A DNA stretch of 64,000 nucleotides from Planctomycetota bacterium. Lineage in GTDB: Bacteria > Planctomycetota > Planctomycetia > Planctomycetales > Planctomycetaceae. Made by a program: the position numbers and the translations under genes. Shown in pieces: positions 45,769-55,973 of this stretch. The number at the start of each line of letters is the position of its first letter. Within the stretch, counting starts at the first letter, position 1. The stretch covers positions 62,001-126,000 of the forward strand of contig JAHZKX010000041.1 in assembly GCA_022600195.1 (NCBI GenBank), written 5' to 3'. The notes under the pieces are model-generated. The model was not told the DNA's origin. It made no database searches and saw only the letters and a program-made list of their open reading frames with translations.

Positions 45769-46107
45769 AAGCGTAAACTGGAGAAAGAAGACAAGTACCT
45801 TACAGTATGTGAGTTTCGGCCTCTCCGGATGCGTCCCGATTGTCAAACACTGTGTTTTCACTCGACATGCTTCATCAAAATAATATCTCAAGACCACTTA
45901 CCCTACATGCTCTGCTTCGAAATAAGTAAGCCGGCCTGTCCTAACTGCCGAAACGGGATTTCAATCAATTGATGGTAGATGACACATCTCGCAACAATCT
46001 GCTTGAGAATACTTGATTCATCCCAGATCATAGGGATGATATAGATAGCGAATGTAGCATCTTCTAGTATCGCATCTTGTTTTGAATTAGAGATTGAGAG
46101 TCATATC
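45769..46107. other. Intergenic region before the serine hydrolase gene
   Basis: About 340 bases with no supported gene, strong hairpin or repeat. It probably holds the promoter of the gene at 46108. Confidence 0.4.
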
Positions 46108-47226
46108 ATGAAATATCAGTGGCGTGTTTATCCAAAAATCTTCATCCTGTTGTTGATTTGCCTTTACGTGGCAAGACTCGCACAGGCACAGTCCGTCACC
46201 CCAGCTGACCTGGAAACAGTCGTTGATACCATCGCAAAAAAGTCCATCGAAAAACAGTCCGCTGTCGGCTTGAGCATCGGAATGGCCCTGGGTGATCAAA
46301 TCGTACTGGCCAAAGGATATGGCACAGCGGATCTGGAACTGGAAGTGCCCGCAACAGAACAAATGGTGTATCGCATTGGCTCCATCACCAAACAGTTTAC
46401 AGCAGCCGCGATTTTATTACTGGCCGAAGAGGGAAAGCTCAAACTGGATGACCCGCTCACCATGTATCTTCCAGATTACCCTACACAATCAAAGGTTGTA
46501 ACACTCCGACAACTCTTGCAACACACTTCAGGAATCATTAATTTCACAAGCCTGCCCACTCATCGACGACTATTGGCTCAGAATGTCACGCATGCAGATA
46601 TTCTGAATCGTTTCAAAGATAAACCCTTTAATTTTGAACCAGGCACGAAATTTCAATATTGCAACTCAGGGTATTATCTGTTGGGAATGGTCATTGAAAA
46701 TATATCTGAACTTTCATATGAAGAGTTCATACAAAAACGGATTTTTAATCCGTTAAAAATGAATACGACCTATTACGATAAAGCCAGTCGCATCATTCCG
46801 CACAGAGCCAGCGGCTATTCTCGCTGGGGAGACAAATTTCGGAATGCCGGTTATGTCAATATGAAGCAGCCCTTTGCTGCGGGTGCGATGGCTTCCACAG
46901 TTTCCGACCTCATTCTCTGGCAGCGTGGCTTAGTCAACAACAGTCTGCTCAGACCTGACTCGTATAAGCTGATGACCACACCCGGAAAACTCTCGAACGG
47001 CAAATTCACCAGCTATGGCCTGGGTGCGTTCTTGCGAAAAATCAACAACAAACAAACCATAGGTCACGGCGGCGGCATTATCGGTTTTCAGTCAGATCTG
47101 ATTTATTACCCGGAACTGGATTGTACGATTGTCGTGCTGGCCAATTGTGAGAACACAAATCCAGCCCGCATTTCCAGACAAATCGCGACATATTTGATCA
47201 AATCAAAAACAGAAACCACCAAATAA
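46108..47226 (+). CDS. Secreted serine hydrolase of the class C beta-lactamase / DD-peptidase fold
   Basis: A 372-residue exported protein with a signal peptide ending near AQA (27). The active-site SxxK tetrad is Ser92-Ile-Thr-Lys95 in YRIGSITKQFTAAAILLL. The YxN motif is Tyr184-Cys-Asn186 in FQYCNSGYYLLG, and the third element is His320-Gly-Gly-Gly (GHGGGIIGF), where class C enzymes have KTG. That form is typical of EstB-like esterases and peptidases rather than true beta-lactamases. Antibiotic resistance cannot be inferred. It may act on peptidoglycan-like peptides or esters. Confidence 0.88.
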   Translation: MKYQWRVYPKIFILLLICLYVARLAQAQSVTPADLETVVDTIAKKSIEKQSAVGLSIGMALGDQIVLAKGYGTADLELEVPATEQMVYRIGSITKQFTAAAILLLAEEGKLKLDDPLTMYLPDYPTQSKVVTLRQLLQHTSGIINFTSLPTHRRLLAQNVTHADILNRFKDKPFNFEPGTKFQYCNSGYYLLGMVIENISELSYEEFIQKRIFNPLKMNTTYYDKASRIIPHRASGYSRWGDKFRNAGYVNMKQPFAAGAMASTVSDLILWQRGLVNNSLLRPDSYKLMTTPGKLSNGKFTSYGLGAFLRKINNKQTIGHGGGIIGFQSDLIYYPELDCTIVVLANCENTNPARISRQIATYLIKSKTETTK

Positions 47227-47246
47227 ACATCGCTGGCTTCAACAAA

Positions 47247-48833
47247 TCATACCCTGGGTGCTGCCTTGAGAACTTCTGCGGACACACCCGATGCGTATTT
47301 CATGAAGTTTTCGTTGAAGGCTGTTGCCAGCTTGACCGCGGTTGCTTTGTAGGCACTCTGATCGGCCCAGGAATGATGAGGAACCAACATTTTATCATCC
47401 ACATTCGGACACTTCGTGATGGTTGCCGTTCCAAAAATGGGATCGATCTCGGTCGGAGCGTCATTGAGCGTACCAGAATGAATGGCATCAATAATCGCCC
47501 GAGTGTGTTTCAGACTGATACGACTACCAACACCATACGCACCACCATTCCAACCCGTGTTGACCAGCCAGACATTCGCATTGGTTTGCCTGATTTTCTC
47601 CGCTAATAAGTCGGCGTATTTCCCCGGATGCCACACGAGAAATGGACCGCCAAAACAGGGTGAAAATGTCGCTTCCGGCTCATTCACACCGACTTCCGTC
47701 CCCGCAACCTTCGCGGTGTAACCACTGATGAAATGATACATGGCCTGCTCGGGCGTCAGCTTACTCACCGGAGGCAACACACCAAACGCATCACAGGTCA
47801 GAAAAATGACATCAGTAGGATGATCAGCCACACACGGAATTTTGGCACTTGGCATATATTCAATCGGATAGGCGCCGCGTGTGTTTTGGGTCAGGCTGGT
47901 ATCATCAAAATCCACATGGTGATGTGCTTCATCATACACAACGTTTTCCAGCACTGATCCATAGCGCAATGCCTGAAAGATTTCGGGTTCATTTTCGCGC
48001 GATAGATAAATCGCTTTGGCGTAACATCCCCCTTCAATATTAAAGATGCCTGAATCCGTCCAGCAATGCTCATCATCACCAATCAGATATCGCTTGGGGT
48101 CGGCAGAAAGTGTCGTCTTACCTGTTCCTGAAAGACCGAACAACACCGAAGAGCGCCCCGTCTCGCGGTCGGCAGTTGCCGAACAGTGCATCGAAAGAAT
48201 TCCCTGTTTGGGCATCAGGTAATTCATCACTGTGAAAATACCCTTTTTCATTTCTCCCGCATATTCAGTTCCGAGAATGACGATTTCACCATCTTCAATA
48301 CTTAAATCCACACTCGTTTTAGAGGTCATTCCCGTTGTGAATCGATTCGCCGGAAAGGTACCTGCATTGTAGATCACATAATCGGGCTTGCCAAAATCTT
48401 TTAGTTGTTCCTGAGTCGGACGAATGAGCATGTTATGCATAAACAAAGCATGGTAAGGCCGAGAACAGATCACGCGCACTTTTATCTGGTGCTCAGGATC
48501 CCAGCCAGCGAAAGCATCAATCACATACAGATGCGGGCAGATATTCAGATAATCGGTGGCCCGTTCACGGTTACAGTAGAAAGCATGCTGATCTAAGGGA
48601 TAATTCACATCGCCCCACCAGATATCATCAGCGGACTTCTTGTGTTTGACGACCCGTTTGTCTTTAGGAGAACGGCCCGTTTTTTCACCCGAATAGGCAA
48701 TCAAAGCACCCGTATCTGAAATTGAAGCCCCCGGTTCAAAGCGAATTGCTTCCTCATATAACATGGATGGATCGGGATTCCGCATCACCCATTCCACGTT
48801 GATGCCATGCTCCGAAAGATCAAACGACTCCAT
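47247..48833 (-). CDS. pckA: Phosphoenolpyruvate carboxykinase (ATP)
   Basis: Gluconeogenic enzyme converting oxaloacetate and ATP to phosphoenolpyruvate. The N-terminal half has AYSGEKTGRSPKDKRVV and RVICSRPYHALFMHNMLIRP. The kinase P-loop is GLSGTGKTT (233-241), followed by LIGDDEHCWTDSGIFNIEGGCYAK with metal ligands, and TRGAYPIEYMPSAKIP. The length of 528 residues is normal for the ATP-dependent class. It is convergent with the serine hydrolase gene (20 bases apart) and lies 160 bases downstream of oleD on the same strand. Confidence 0.98.
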   Translation of the reverse strand: MESFDLSEHGINVEWVMRNPDPSMLYEEAIRFEPGASISDTGALIAYSGEKTGRSPKDKRVVKHKKSADDIWWGDVNYPLDQHAFYCNRERATDYLNICPHLYVIDAFAGWDPEHQIKVRVICSRPYHALFMHNMLIRPTQEQLKDFGKPDYVIYNAGTFPANRFTTGMTSKTSVDLSIEDGEIVILGTEYAGEMKKGIFTVMNYLMPKQGILSMHCSATADRETGRSSVLFGLSGTGKTTLSADPKRYLIGDDEHCWTDSGIFNIEGGCYAKAIYLSRENEPEIFQALRYGSVLENVVYDEAHHHVDFDDTSLTQNTRGAYPIEYMPSAKIPCVADHPTDVIFLTCDAFGVLPPVSKLTPEQAMYHFISGYTAKVAGTEVGVNEPEATFSPCFGGPFLVWHPGKYADLLAEKIRQTNANVWLVNTGWNGGAYGVGSRISLKHTRAIIDAIHSGTLNDAPTEIDPIFGTATITKCPNVDDKMLVPHHSWADQSAYKATAVKLATAFNENFMKYASGVSAEVLKAAPRV

Positions 48834-48993
48834 TACTTCACTCCGTTCAAATTAATTATTTAGTTAGATTCTTACTCTTCCCTGCGAGACTGAAGAATAT
48901 CCTCTTCAACAGAAAGGGCTGGCGTCAGTGTAATCTCTCTCCTAAGTTTCCCCAAGAGAGATTCACACCTTTGAGTCCTATTTCATCAAAGCA

Positions 48994-49998
48994 TCAGGAA
49001 CCTGTAGCCAATCGTTTCAGTTCAGGCTGCATACGCCGCATGGCCTCTTCAAAGTTGACGCTGGGTTGATAGCCAAAATCATGACGGGCACGGCTGATAT
49101 CATAATAGTGTGAACTACTGAGCTGTGATGCCAGAAATTGAGTCATAGGCGGCTCACCTGAAAGAGGCAGTACTCGATAAATAAATTCCAAGACAGACCC
49201 AACCCGTTTGGCAGATTTTACAGAAATCCGCTTACGGACCGGCGACAAACCAGCCGTCGTCAACAGTTGATTGATCCATTCCCACAACAGAACAGGCTCA
49301 GGCTCATTGATAAAATACGCCTGCCCTCCCACCGGAGAATCATAAAACAAGCGGGATGCAACCTGTAAATGCGCTGCAGCTGTATTCTCGACATAACTCA
49401 TCGATACCAGATTGGTCCCATCACCCACCTGTCTCAAGCGACCGGATTGGGCACGTTGGATTAATCTGGGAATCAAATGATTGTCGCGAGGCCCCCAGAT
49501 TAAGTGAGGTCGTAATGCGACCGTTGCGAATCCGTCTGTACCATTGGCAGCCAACACTGCTTTTTCCGCCAGCATTTTTGTATGCGGATAGTGGCAAAGA
49601 TAATGATCGCTATACGGTAAATTTTCATTCGCATTCTTATGTTCAGATCCATCATAAACAACACTTGGCGAACTCGTGTAAACAAGTCTGCTGACCCCCT
49701 GCGATTGACAGGCTTCGAGAATATTCAACGTGCCCTGTGTATTGATGCTGTAAAAATAATCCCAAGACCCCCAGATACCGGAAACCGCTGCCGTATGATA
49801 CACTGTGTCGATACCATCGCAGGCGCGCTGGACTGCAGAGGCATCACGGAGATCCCCCTGCACGGTTTCCACATTCAATTCTTTGAGACGCGGGTACTCT
49901 CCTCGACAGAAAACGCGAACCGACTCTCCCGCTTCCACTAGCTGTTCCACAATATAAAGACCAAGGAAGCCTCCCCCCCCGGTCACAAGTACGTTCAT
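48994..49998 (-). CDS. oleD: NAD(P)-dependent short-chain dehydrogenase, OleD-like
   Basis: Extended short-chain dehydrogenase of the 3-beta-hydroxysteroid dehydrogenase type, 334 residues. The N-terminal [19 protein letters not shown] is the dinucleotide-binding motif. The catalytic Tyr137-xxx-Lys141 (HYPHTK) and upstream Ser ([12 protein letters not shown]) are present, and [20 protein letters not shown] is the family signature. Pairing with an OleC gene through an ATGA overlap makes OleD the best call; OleD reduces the 2-alkyl-3-ketoacid made by OleA in long-chain olefin synthesis. No OleA or OleB gene is in the window. Confidence 0.8.
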   Translation of the reverse strand: MNVLVTGGGGFLGLYIVEQLVEAGESVRVFCRGEYPRLKELNVETVQGDLRDASAVQRACDGIDTVYHTAAVSGIWGSWDYFYSINTQGTLNILEACQSQGVSRLVYTSSPSVVYDGSEHKNANENLPYSDHYLCHYPHTKMLAEKAVLAANGTDGFATVALRPHLIWGPRDNHLIPRLIQRAQSGRLRQVGDGTNLVSMSYVENTAAAHLQVASRLFYDSPVGGQAYFINEPEPVLLWEWINQLLTTAGLSPVRKRISVKSAKRVGSVLEFIYRVLPLSGEPPMTQFLASQLSSSHYYDISRARHDFGYQPSVNFEEAMRRMQPELKRLATGS

Positions 49999-51656
49999 CG
50001 GATTTTTTTCTCTGCCCAGGGGGTCAGTTTTTCACGAAAGATTTTTACGTTGTGCCGTATATCGACGGGTAATGAGCGGTGAAACAAAATTGTTTCAATC
50101 GACTCGGTTAAGGGATTTGCCTGACCCAATTCCAAAAGTTCCTGCGTGAATCGCTCGCGGGCTGTTTGGTTTAGGGGAAAGTCCCCCTGCTCTGGTTCAA
50201 CAATGATCACCGGTTTCCGAGTTGGTAAAGCACCAACCCCAACCAGCGCACACCGATAAACGCGAGGATGCTGATTGAAAATCGCCTCGCAACAAACTGT
50301 GAACATCCGCCCTTCTGATGTCTCCACAATATGAGATTTTCGTCCACAGAACCAGAGTTTCCCCGCGGCATCGCGATATCCAACGTCTCCCATGCGATGC
50401 CAGAATTGTTCTCCATCCGGTATTTTCGCCAGTGCTGTTGCCTCGGGTCGCTGAAAATATTCGCGAGTCGCCATCGGCCCTTGCACGATGATTTCCCCGA
50501 TTTCACCCGCCGGTAATTCTCGAACCTGTTCAAACGCAGTGATCGGTTCATGATGAATCTCAATAATTTTGAACTGCACTCCCGGAAAGGGTGTGCCCAC
50601 ACAGGTGCCGGCTCCACCCTGAGTTTGTACCGCTGTTTCTTCAATCACTTCTCGTCCACTGATCGAAGCCACCGGCAGCGACTCGGTCGCTCCATAGGGA
50701 GTATGGATATCAGTTTCCGGATTCATAAAAGTCTTTCGCATACGTTCAATAACATGTACGGGCACCGGAGCACCTGCTGAAAGAATTCGTTTCAAAGAAG
50801 GCAGTTTAATCTGATGCTGTTCGCAATAGCGCCCAATCTGATTCCACATCGCCGGGGATCCAAACGCCTGTGTGACCCCCTGATCATTGATTTGTCTGAT
50901 AATTTTGGCAGGCTCAACGTGCGCCGGTCTGGTCGGGTTCATATCGGGAACAACCGTAGTAACACCCATCGCCGAATTAAACAACGCAAACAGGGGAAAG
51001 CCAGGCAAATCGACTTCTCCCGGTTGAATTTGATAATAATCGCGCAGAAGATCAACTTGTGACCAGAACATTCCATGTTCGTAAGCAACACCCTTGGGAG
51101 GCCCCGTACTGCCACTGGTAAATATGATAGCAGCAGGATCGGTTCCGGTCCGCTGGATCATTTCCAACGGTTCCCAGTCACCACCTCGCAACCAGTCATA
51201 ATCAATACCGGACGTCAGCACCGGTTTTCCCACAGTCACATTCAAACGGGCTTTGGGAAATGTTCGCTGTTTAAATTTGCGAATTACCTGTGCTAAGGGA
51301 ATCGCCACAAAGCCTTCCGGCTCGACTTCTGACAAACAGCGAATGATATTTTTCCCACCCATCCCCGGATCAATTAAAATGATCACAGCGCCCGCTTTGA
51401 ATAACGCAAACGTCAAAGCGATAAATTCCAGGCCGGGACGCACCATCAATGCCATTCTCGTACCTGGCTGCACGCCCAGCTGAATCAAACCGCGGGCCAG
51501 TCGATCACTCTCCTGATCAAGTTGCCGAAACGTCAAACTACTGTAGGTATACCGTTTCTGTTTGTCTTTTCCTGCAGGAAAGACAACCGCTTTTTGAAAG
51601 GGATAGTCGAGAGCCGACTGACGAAGACGATCGGCTATATTACGTTGAATAGACAT
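49995..51656 (-). CDS. oleC: Adenylate-forming ligase, OleC-like (beta-lactone synthetase)
   Basis: A 553-residue member of the acyl-adenylate family. The ATP motif [20 protein letters not shown] is at about 173-192. The OleC-type segments [19 protein letters not shown] followed by [36 protein letters not shown] and [17 protein letters not shown] are all visible. These distinguish it from ordinary acyl-CoA synthetases. OleC closes 2-alkyl-3-hydroxyacids to beta-lactones on the way to long-chain olefins. The oleD gene overlaps its stop by four bases. The start follows the fhcC stop by 40 bases, so the three may be co-transcribed. Confidence 0.85.
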   Translation of the reverse strand: MSIQRNIADRLRQSALDYPFQKAVVFPAGKDKQKRYTYSSLTFRQLDQESDRLARGLIQLGVQPGTRMALMVRPGLEFIALTFALFKAGAVIILIDPGMGGKNIIRCLSEVEPEGFVAIPLAQVIRKFKQRTFPKARLNVTVGKPVLTSGIDYDWLRGGDWEPLEMIQRTGTDPAAIIFTSGSTGPPKGVAYEHGMFWSQVDLLRDYYQIQPGEVDLPGFPLFALFNSAMGVTTVVPDMNPTRPAHVEPAKIIRQINDQGVTQAFGSPAMWNQIGRYCEQHQIKLPSLKRILSAGAPVPVHVIERMRKTFMNPETDIHTPYGATESLPVASISGREVIEETAVQTQGGAGTCVGTPFPGVQFKIIEIHHEPITAFEQVRELPAGEIGEIIVQGPMATREYFQRPEATALAKIPDGEQFWHRMGDVGYRDAAGKLWFCGRKSHIVETSEGRMFTVCCEAIFNQHPRVYRCALVGVGALPTRKPVIIVEPEQGDFPLNQTARERFTQELLELGQANPLTESIETILFHRSLPVDIRHNVKIFREKLTPWAEKKIR

Positions 51657-51696
51657 GGACTTAAGGAACGCCCGGTGTTACCAGAGGAGGCGAGCT

Positions 51697-52518
51697 TCAC
51701 TGACGAACCAGAATTTCCCCCTTACCGAATGCCAGAAAATCTCCGCAGTATCGTCGATAATCACTTTCGAAACAATCATCGGAGACGGGAAAACCAGATG
51801 CGATTAATTCTCTTAAAAAAAAGGAAAGCCACGTCGGTCTGTACAAACACGAATATTGAAAGGTTGGCAGAAGCTCCAACTCGTTTGACTCACCAAACAG
51901 ACCAATGGTTCCGCGCCGCATGCCGGCACCCAGCTGCTTGCCGATTTTCCCAAATGAAAATATAGAACCTGCGATCATATCAAAACCGATCGCATCACCT
52001 GAAGTACCACCGATGGCGATCGTGCCCCTCCGCATGCGGTGCCCCGCTTCATTACCTGCATTCCCATGTATCAAAATGGTACCACCATTCATACCCCGCT
52101 TACTTCCCGGATAGGCTGACCCCACCAGATCACCGGCGTTGCCTTTGATACAAATCGTGCCCCCCTTCATCTCGGTCGCAATCCAGTCTGAGACATCACC
52201 CTCCACCAGAATCTCGCCACCCGACATCTCTGCACCAAGGTGCATTCCGGCGTTACCTTCCACTCGAACCCGCCCTGTCGTCAACCCTGCGCCGATATAC
52301 TTCACACGGGAACAATCACCCGACCAGACAATGAGATCTTCGTCACGGGAAGTCTGCTGCACATCAAAAAAATCGGTAACCGCTAATTGACGATTGCCAT
52401 GCAACACCGGAATCGAACGTATTTTGTCGGTCGACTGCTGACTCACCGATTCATGATTCACTAAATTCACTTCTAGAGGAATCGTGAGTGTCTGCTTAAG
52501 AGTCAGCGTAAGGGCCAT
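51697..52518 (-). CDS. fhcC: Formylmethanofuran dehydrogenase subunit C homologue (FhcC)
   Basis: Right-handed beta-helix protein with repeating GxxGxxx(M)xxGxI units from about residue 75 to 215, for example GAEMSGGEILVEGDVSDWI, KGNAGDLVGSAYPGSKRGM, RRGTIAIGGTSGDAIGFDMI and AGMRRGTIGLFG. The C-terminal region LLPTFQYSCLYRP to YCGDFLAFGKGEILV matches bacterial FhcC rather than the glutamate synthase GXGXG domain. FhcC is a subunit of the formyltransferase/hydrolase complex in H4MPT-dependent one-carbon oxidation, present in methylotrophs and planctomycetes. The partners fhcA, fhcB and fhcD are not in the window. It starts 17 bases after a secreted-protein gene. Confidence 0.85.
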   Translation of the reverse strand: MALTLTLKQTLTIPLEVNLVNHESVSQQSTDKIRSIPVLHGNRQLAVTDFFDVQQTSRDEDLIVWSGDCSRVKYIGAGLTTGRVRVEGNAGMHLGAEMSGGEILVEGDVSDWIATEMKGGTICIKGNAGDLVGSAYPGSKRGMNGGTILIHGNAGNEAGHRMRRGTIAIGGTSGDAIGFDMIAGSIFSFGKIGKQLGAGMRRGTIGLFGESNELELLPTFQYSCLYRPTWLSFFLRELIASGFPVSDDCFESDYRRYCGDFLAFGKGEILVRQ

Positions 52519-52535
52519 TCAGGAAGCATTCTTTA

Positions 52536-53324
52536 TCAGCCAGTGACGGAAGTTTTTCCCATGTTGATCAGACCCTCAATGAATCCGCGTGCAGCCAGAT
52601 AGTCATTAGGAAGCATGTGACGAATCTGACCTCGGAGGAGATTTTTCATCGAGTTTGCTTCATCACTAATTTGCCGAGAAAGGCTGGAAGTCACACCAGT
52701 CGAATTTTTTAAGGAATAGAGCTCTTGTAACTTTTCACGAGACGCTTGAAACTCATTTCCCATCAGTGACTCAGGCCAGGAGATTTCTCCCGTTGCAGGA
52801 TTGAGCTGACTGGAATTCAATCTTTCGCTATCCTGTGAGGCAGACGCATTAAAATAAGGACTTAAACCCGATTCACGGCGCTTGCGATTGATCTCAGTTT
52901 GTCTTTCATTAGCGGCTTGCCTTGCAGCATCTTTGGCTTTGATAATTTCCTGCTGTTCGGCGATGGAGGCTCTTTGTGCTTTTTGGCGGGCAACATAAGT
53001 CTCAGCCATCTTCTTCTGGTTATCAAGCTGCTTACTTTGCGCCTCTTGATAATTGATCATCGCTTTTGAGCGATCGACCTGCGCCTTCCCCTGTGCACGA
53101 ATATATCCAGCGCCACTATCATAATATCCGCCACCGTAATAGCCACCACCGTATCCACCCCATCGGTTACCGTAATAAACGGAAGGACTTAGTCCTCCGC
53201 CAAAATTATAAATGGTTCTTCTCGGGAAAAAGGGGCCTGCAGCCTCCAGGATGGGTCCGGCTGATATCAGGACCATTAAACATAATCCAGATAAGGTCAA
53301 TTTGCGCATGGCTGTATTCATCAC
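52536..53324 (-). CDS. Secreted glycine/tyrosine-rich and coiled-coil protein, unknown
   Basis: A 262-residue protein with a signal peptide (hydrophobic about 9-25, cleavage near LEAAGP). A glycine/tyrosine-rich stretch follows, YYGNRWGGYGGGYYGGGYYD (about 50-69). A long charged alpha-helical region comes next (about 75-150, rich in Gln, Lys, Ala and Glu), then a C-terminal globular part ending GFIEGLINMGKT. No family is recognised. The role is probably structural or in the envelope. It lies immediately upstream of fhcC on the same strand, an odd neighbour for a C1 enzyme. Confidence 0.7.
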   Translation of the reverse strand: MMNTAMRKLTLSGLCLMVLISAGPILEAAGPFFPRRTIYNFGGGLSPSVYYGNRWGGYGGGYYGGGYYDSGAGYIRAQGKAQVDRSKAMINYQEAQSKQLDNQKKMAETYVARQKAQRASIAEQQEIIKAKDAARQAANERQTEINRKRRESGLSPYFNASASQDSERLNSSQLNPATGEISWPESLMGNEFQASREKLQELYSLKNSTGVTSSLSRQISDEANSMKNLLRGQIRHMLPNDYLAARGFIEGLINMGKTSVTG

Positions 53325-53579
53325 TCACCCCTGAACATAAACTAACAACGAGAAACCCACCACAATATGAACTTTTCAATTCATTCTTGAGGGCTTATCT
53401 TTTTTCCTGACGAAACTGATAAGAATTACTTGATTTTTGAACTCAGATCATGATATCTATAATAATACAGTTTAATGTTCTTCATCCAACTTCGCCAGTC
53501 TTTAATTCAAAAGGTAATACGATTTCTTTACCTTTAGGAAAAATTGGCATTCGAAATGTGATTAGCAGGATCAATGCTC

Positions 53580-55658
53580 ATGCGTCAGTTACTTACAGCA
53601 GGACTTTTTTTGGGAATTTGCTTACTCTGTACCGATTTTGCAGCTGCACAAGCTCCTGACATTAATTCACTGATTCTTGAGTTAGACAGTAAGGATGAAG
53701 GGAAAAAGGAATTAGCGGCTCACGAACTGGGAAAGCTCGGTCCCCTTGCGAAATCAGCGGTTCCAGCCTTGATCAAAGCGATTAAGACGGACTCTGTTGG
53801 ATTACGGAGTGAAGCGATCATTGCTCTGGGTGAAATCGGTCCAGAGGCTGCCGCTGCCGTTCCCGAGCTCGCAAAAATCCTGCGAAGCCATTCCATCATT
53901 CTCAAATTTAATGCATTAAAAGCCTTGAGACAGATTGGTCCCGATTCTCTACCGGCGGAAAAACAAATTGCCACTTTACTGGAAAGTAATAATTCCTACA
54001 TCAAAGTTGCCGCTGCCTGGACACTCTGGTCCGTTGACACAGATAATGCTGAAAACCAAAGCAAGGCGATTAAAGTTTTGATCAACAGTCTCGATCTGCC
54101 GATTAACGAAGTGCGCTCCGACGCTGCCGTCGCGCTTGCGGAAATTGGTGCCCCCGCAGTCAAACCCCTGCTGGCAAAATTAAAAACCAAATACCAGGGT
54201 AATCATACTGTCGAATGCCAGCAAATCTGCGATGTCTTTGCTCACATGGGTGTTCAGGGTGAAGCAGCAATTCCCACTTTATTGAAAGCATTGAAAGTAG
54301 AAGAAACCAGCTTAGTCTGGCGATCAGCTCATGCATTGGGCGCTATCGGTGCTAAACCTGAAGAAGTCGTTCCAGCATTGATTCCATTGCTTACGAATTC
54401 CTCTGCTGAAGTGCGTGCGCATGCTGCCATCGCCTTGGGAAATTATGGATCAGAAGCAAAATCGGCAGTACCTGGGTTATCGAAGTTACTCTCTGACTCT
54501 GATCTGAATGTCAAGTTGGATGCTGCTTCCGCTCTGGGTTCAATTGGGCCCGATGCCTCTTCAGCTGTCCCGCAACTTTCGAAAGCCATGCAGGAGGGAC
54601 CAACTGCATTAACGCTTACTTCTGCCTCTGCTCTAGCTGCCATTGGGGAAGCCTCCGTCCCTGCGTTAAATAAATTATTATCCAATGATTCTTCCCTGAA
54701 ACTACTGGCTATTCATGTATTGGGCGAAATCGGATCTGGGTCATCAGCAGCCATACCCGAATTGATAAAGCTCACAAAATCAACAGATACCGATATTCGT
54801 GAGAACGCGATTGTCAGTCTGGGAGAAATTGGTCCTGCCGCAATCAAGGCAGAGTCTGATCTGATTGATATTATGAAAAATGGAAAAGGCAAAACCAGAA
54901 ATACTGCCGTTTATGCCCTCTCAAAAATTGGTAGCAAAAAAGCGTTACCACTCATTAAAAAATATGCCGCTTCTCAGTCTGAAGACGAACGATTTCATCT
55001 GGTCTGCTCCTGGGCGCTGCTTCGAGAAAATCCTCATGATCCCGAAACTGTCAAAGCCGCATTACCAGGACTGATCAAAATCCTTTCAGATGAAAATCCC
55101 CTTGTACGCCGCGAAGCAGCCAATGCGATTTCCATGACGGGGTCTCTGGCAAAATCAGCAACACCCAACCTCAGTAATGCTCTCAAGCAGGAAAAAGATC
55201 AAAGTGTTATCATGGAACTGATTACTGCTCTGGCAGAAATCGGGCCACCAGCTGCTTCCGCCATTCCTCTGATCACACCTTACCTGAATTCTCACGATCC
55301 TATGCTACGAGTCGTTGCCACATATGCTTTAGCTCGATTCGGAAAAGCAGCCAAATCCACAGTCCCCACTTTAGAAAAAGATCTCGCGAAACATCATGGG
55401 GATGAAAACGCGATCACACTCTGGGCGCTATCAAAAATTGACCCGAGCCCCAAAAGAGCAAAAGCCGCTGCTCCCGCGTTGACGGCTCTCCTCACAGAAC
55501 ACCCTAATCCTGATGCACGTCTGGAAGCTGCCATCAGCCTGGGAGAGTTTGGAATCAAAACACCAGAAATTACACAGGCCTTAAAAACTGCTGCGAAGGA
55601 CAAAGACCCCAACGTCAAAAAAGCAGCCGAAGCGGCTCTCAAAAAACTGGGCAGCTAA
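53580..55658 (+). CDS. Exported HEAT-repeat protein
   Basis: A 692-residue protein with a signal peptide (MRQLLTAGLFLGICLLCTDF, cleavage near AAAQ). The whole mature part consists of HEAT/PBS-lyase-like helical repeats of about 36-38 residues. Typical units read VPALIKAIKTDSVGLRSEA followed by IIALGEIGPEAAAAV. The start at 53580 gives a better ribosome-site spacing (AGGA nine bases away) than the ATG at 53574. HEAT arrays form protein-binding solenoids; the partner is unknown. Such proteins are very common in planctomycetes. A strong hairpin follows at 55730. Confidence 0.88.
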   Translation: MRQLLTAGLFLGICLLCTDFAAAQAPDINSLILELDSKDEGKKELAAHELGKLGPLAKSAVPALIKAIKTDSVGLRSEAIIALGEIGPEAAAAVPELAKILRSHSIILKFNALKALRQIGPDSLPAEKQIATLLESNNSYIKVAAAWTLWSVDTDNAENQSKAIKVLINSLDLPINEVRSDAAVALAEIGAPAVKPLLAKLKTKYQGNHTVECQQICDVFAHMGVQGEAAIPTLLKALKVEETSLVWRSAHALGAIGAKPEEVVPALIPLLTNSSAEVRAHAAIALGNYGSEAKSAVPGLSKLLSDSDLNVKLDAASALGSIGPDASSAVPQLSKAMQEGPTALTLTSASALAAIGEASVPALNKLLSNDSSLKLLAIHVLGEIGSGSSAAIPELIKLTKSTDTDIRENAIVSLGEIGPAAIKAESDLIDIMKNGKGKTRNTAVYALSKIGSKKALPLIKKYAASQSEDERFHLVCSWALLRENPHDPETVKAALPGLIKILSDENPLVRREAANAISMTGSLAKSATPNLSNALKQEKDQSVIMELITALAEIGPPAASAIPLITPYLNSHDPMLRVVATYALARFGKAAKSTVPTLEKDLAKHHGDENAITLWALSKIDPSPKRAKAAAPALTALLTEHPNPDARLEAAISLGEFGIKTPEITQALKTAAKDKDPNVKKAAEAALKKLGS

Positions 55659-55973
55659 AGATCTGTCGAGAGACAACGTTGATTTTTATCAACCAAAATC
55701 GAATGCATGTTGATTAAATACAACATCCGGAATCCAGCAAGCTGGTCCAGCTTGCTGGATTCGTAGATATATTCAGGGATAATCTCTTGTTGTAACAGGA
55801 ATATTCCCAACGCTTTATTATCATATTCGGTTTTCATGCCGCAATCCGGTTAGAAATTGAGACAGTACCGTTAGCCTCATTCGTATGTGGCACGATTGTT
55901 GCGATTCTATTAAGGAACCTCTCTTTACCGAAGATTTAAAACGCTACATATCTTTCTCATGATCGGAGTCGCC
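55659..55973. other. Intergenic region between the HEAT and GNAT genes
   Basis: About 315 bases with one strong hairpin (listed separately) and no supported gene. A 60-codon minus-strand frame spans it but includes both arms of the hairpin and has no ribosome site. Confidence 0.4.
55730..55762. terminator. Strong hairpin after the HEAT-repeat gene
   Basis: GAATCCAGCAAGCT (55730-55743) and AGCTTGCTGGATTC (55749-55762) form a perfect 14-bp stem with a 5-base loop, about 70 bases after the HEAT gene stop. No T run follows, so it may be a factor-assisted terminator or an mRNA 3' stabiliser. Confidence 0.55.

Noticed and set aside
46108-47226. Beta-lactamase resistance gene
   Set aside because: The fold fits, but the HGGG element replaces the KTG motif and the context is not a resistance cluster; an esterase or peptidase role is more likely.
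55655-55837. 60-codon frame on the minus strand after the HEAT gene
   Set aside because: It covers both arms of a perfect hairpin and has no ribosome site.
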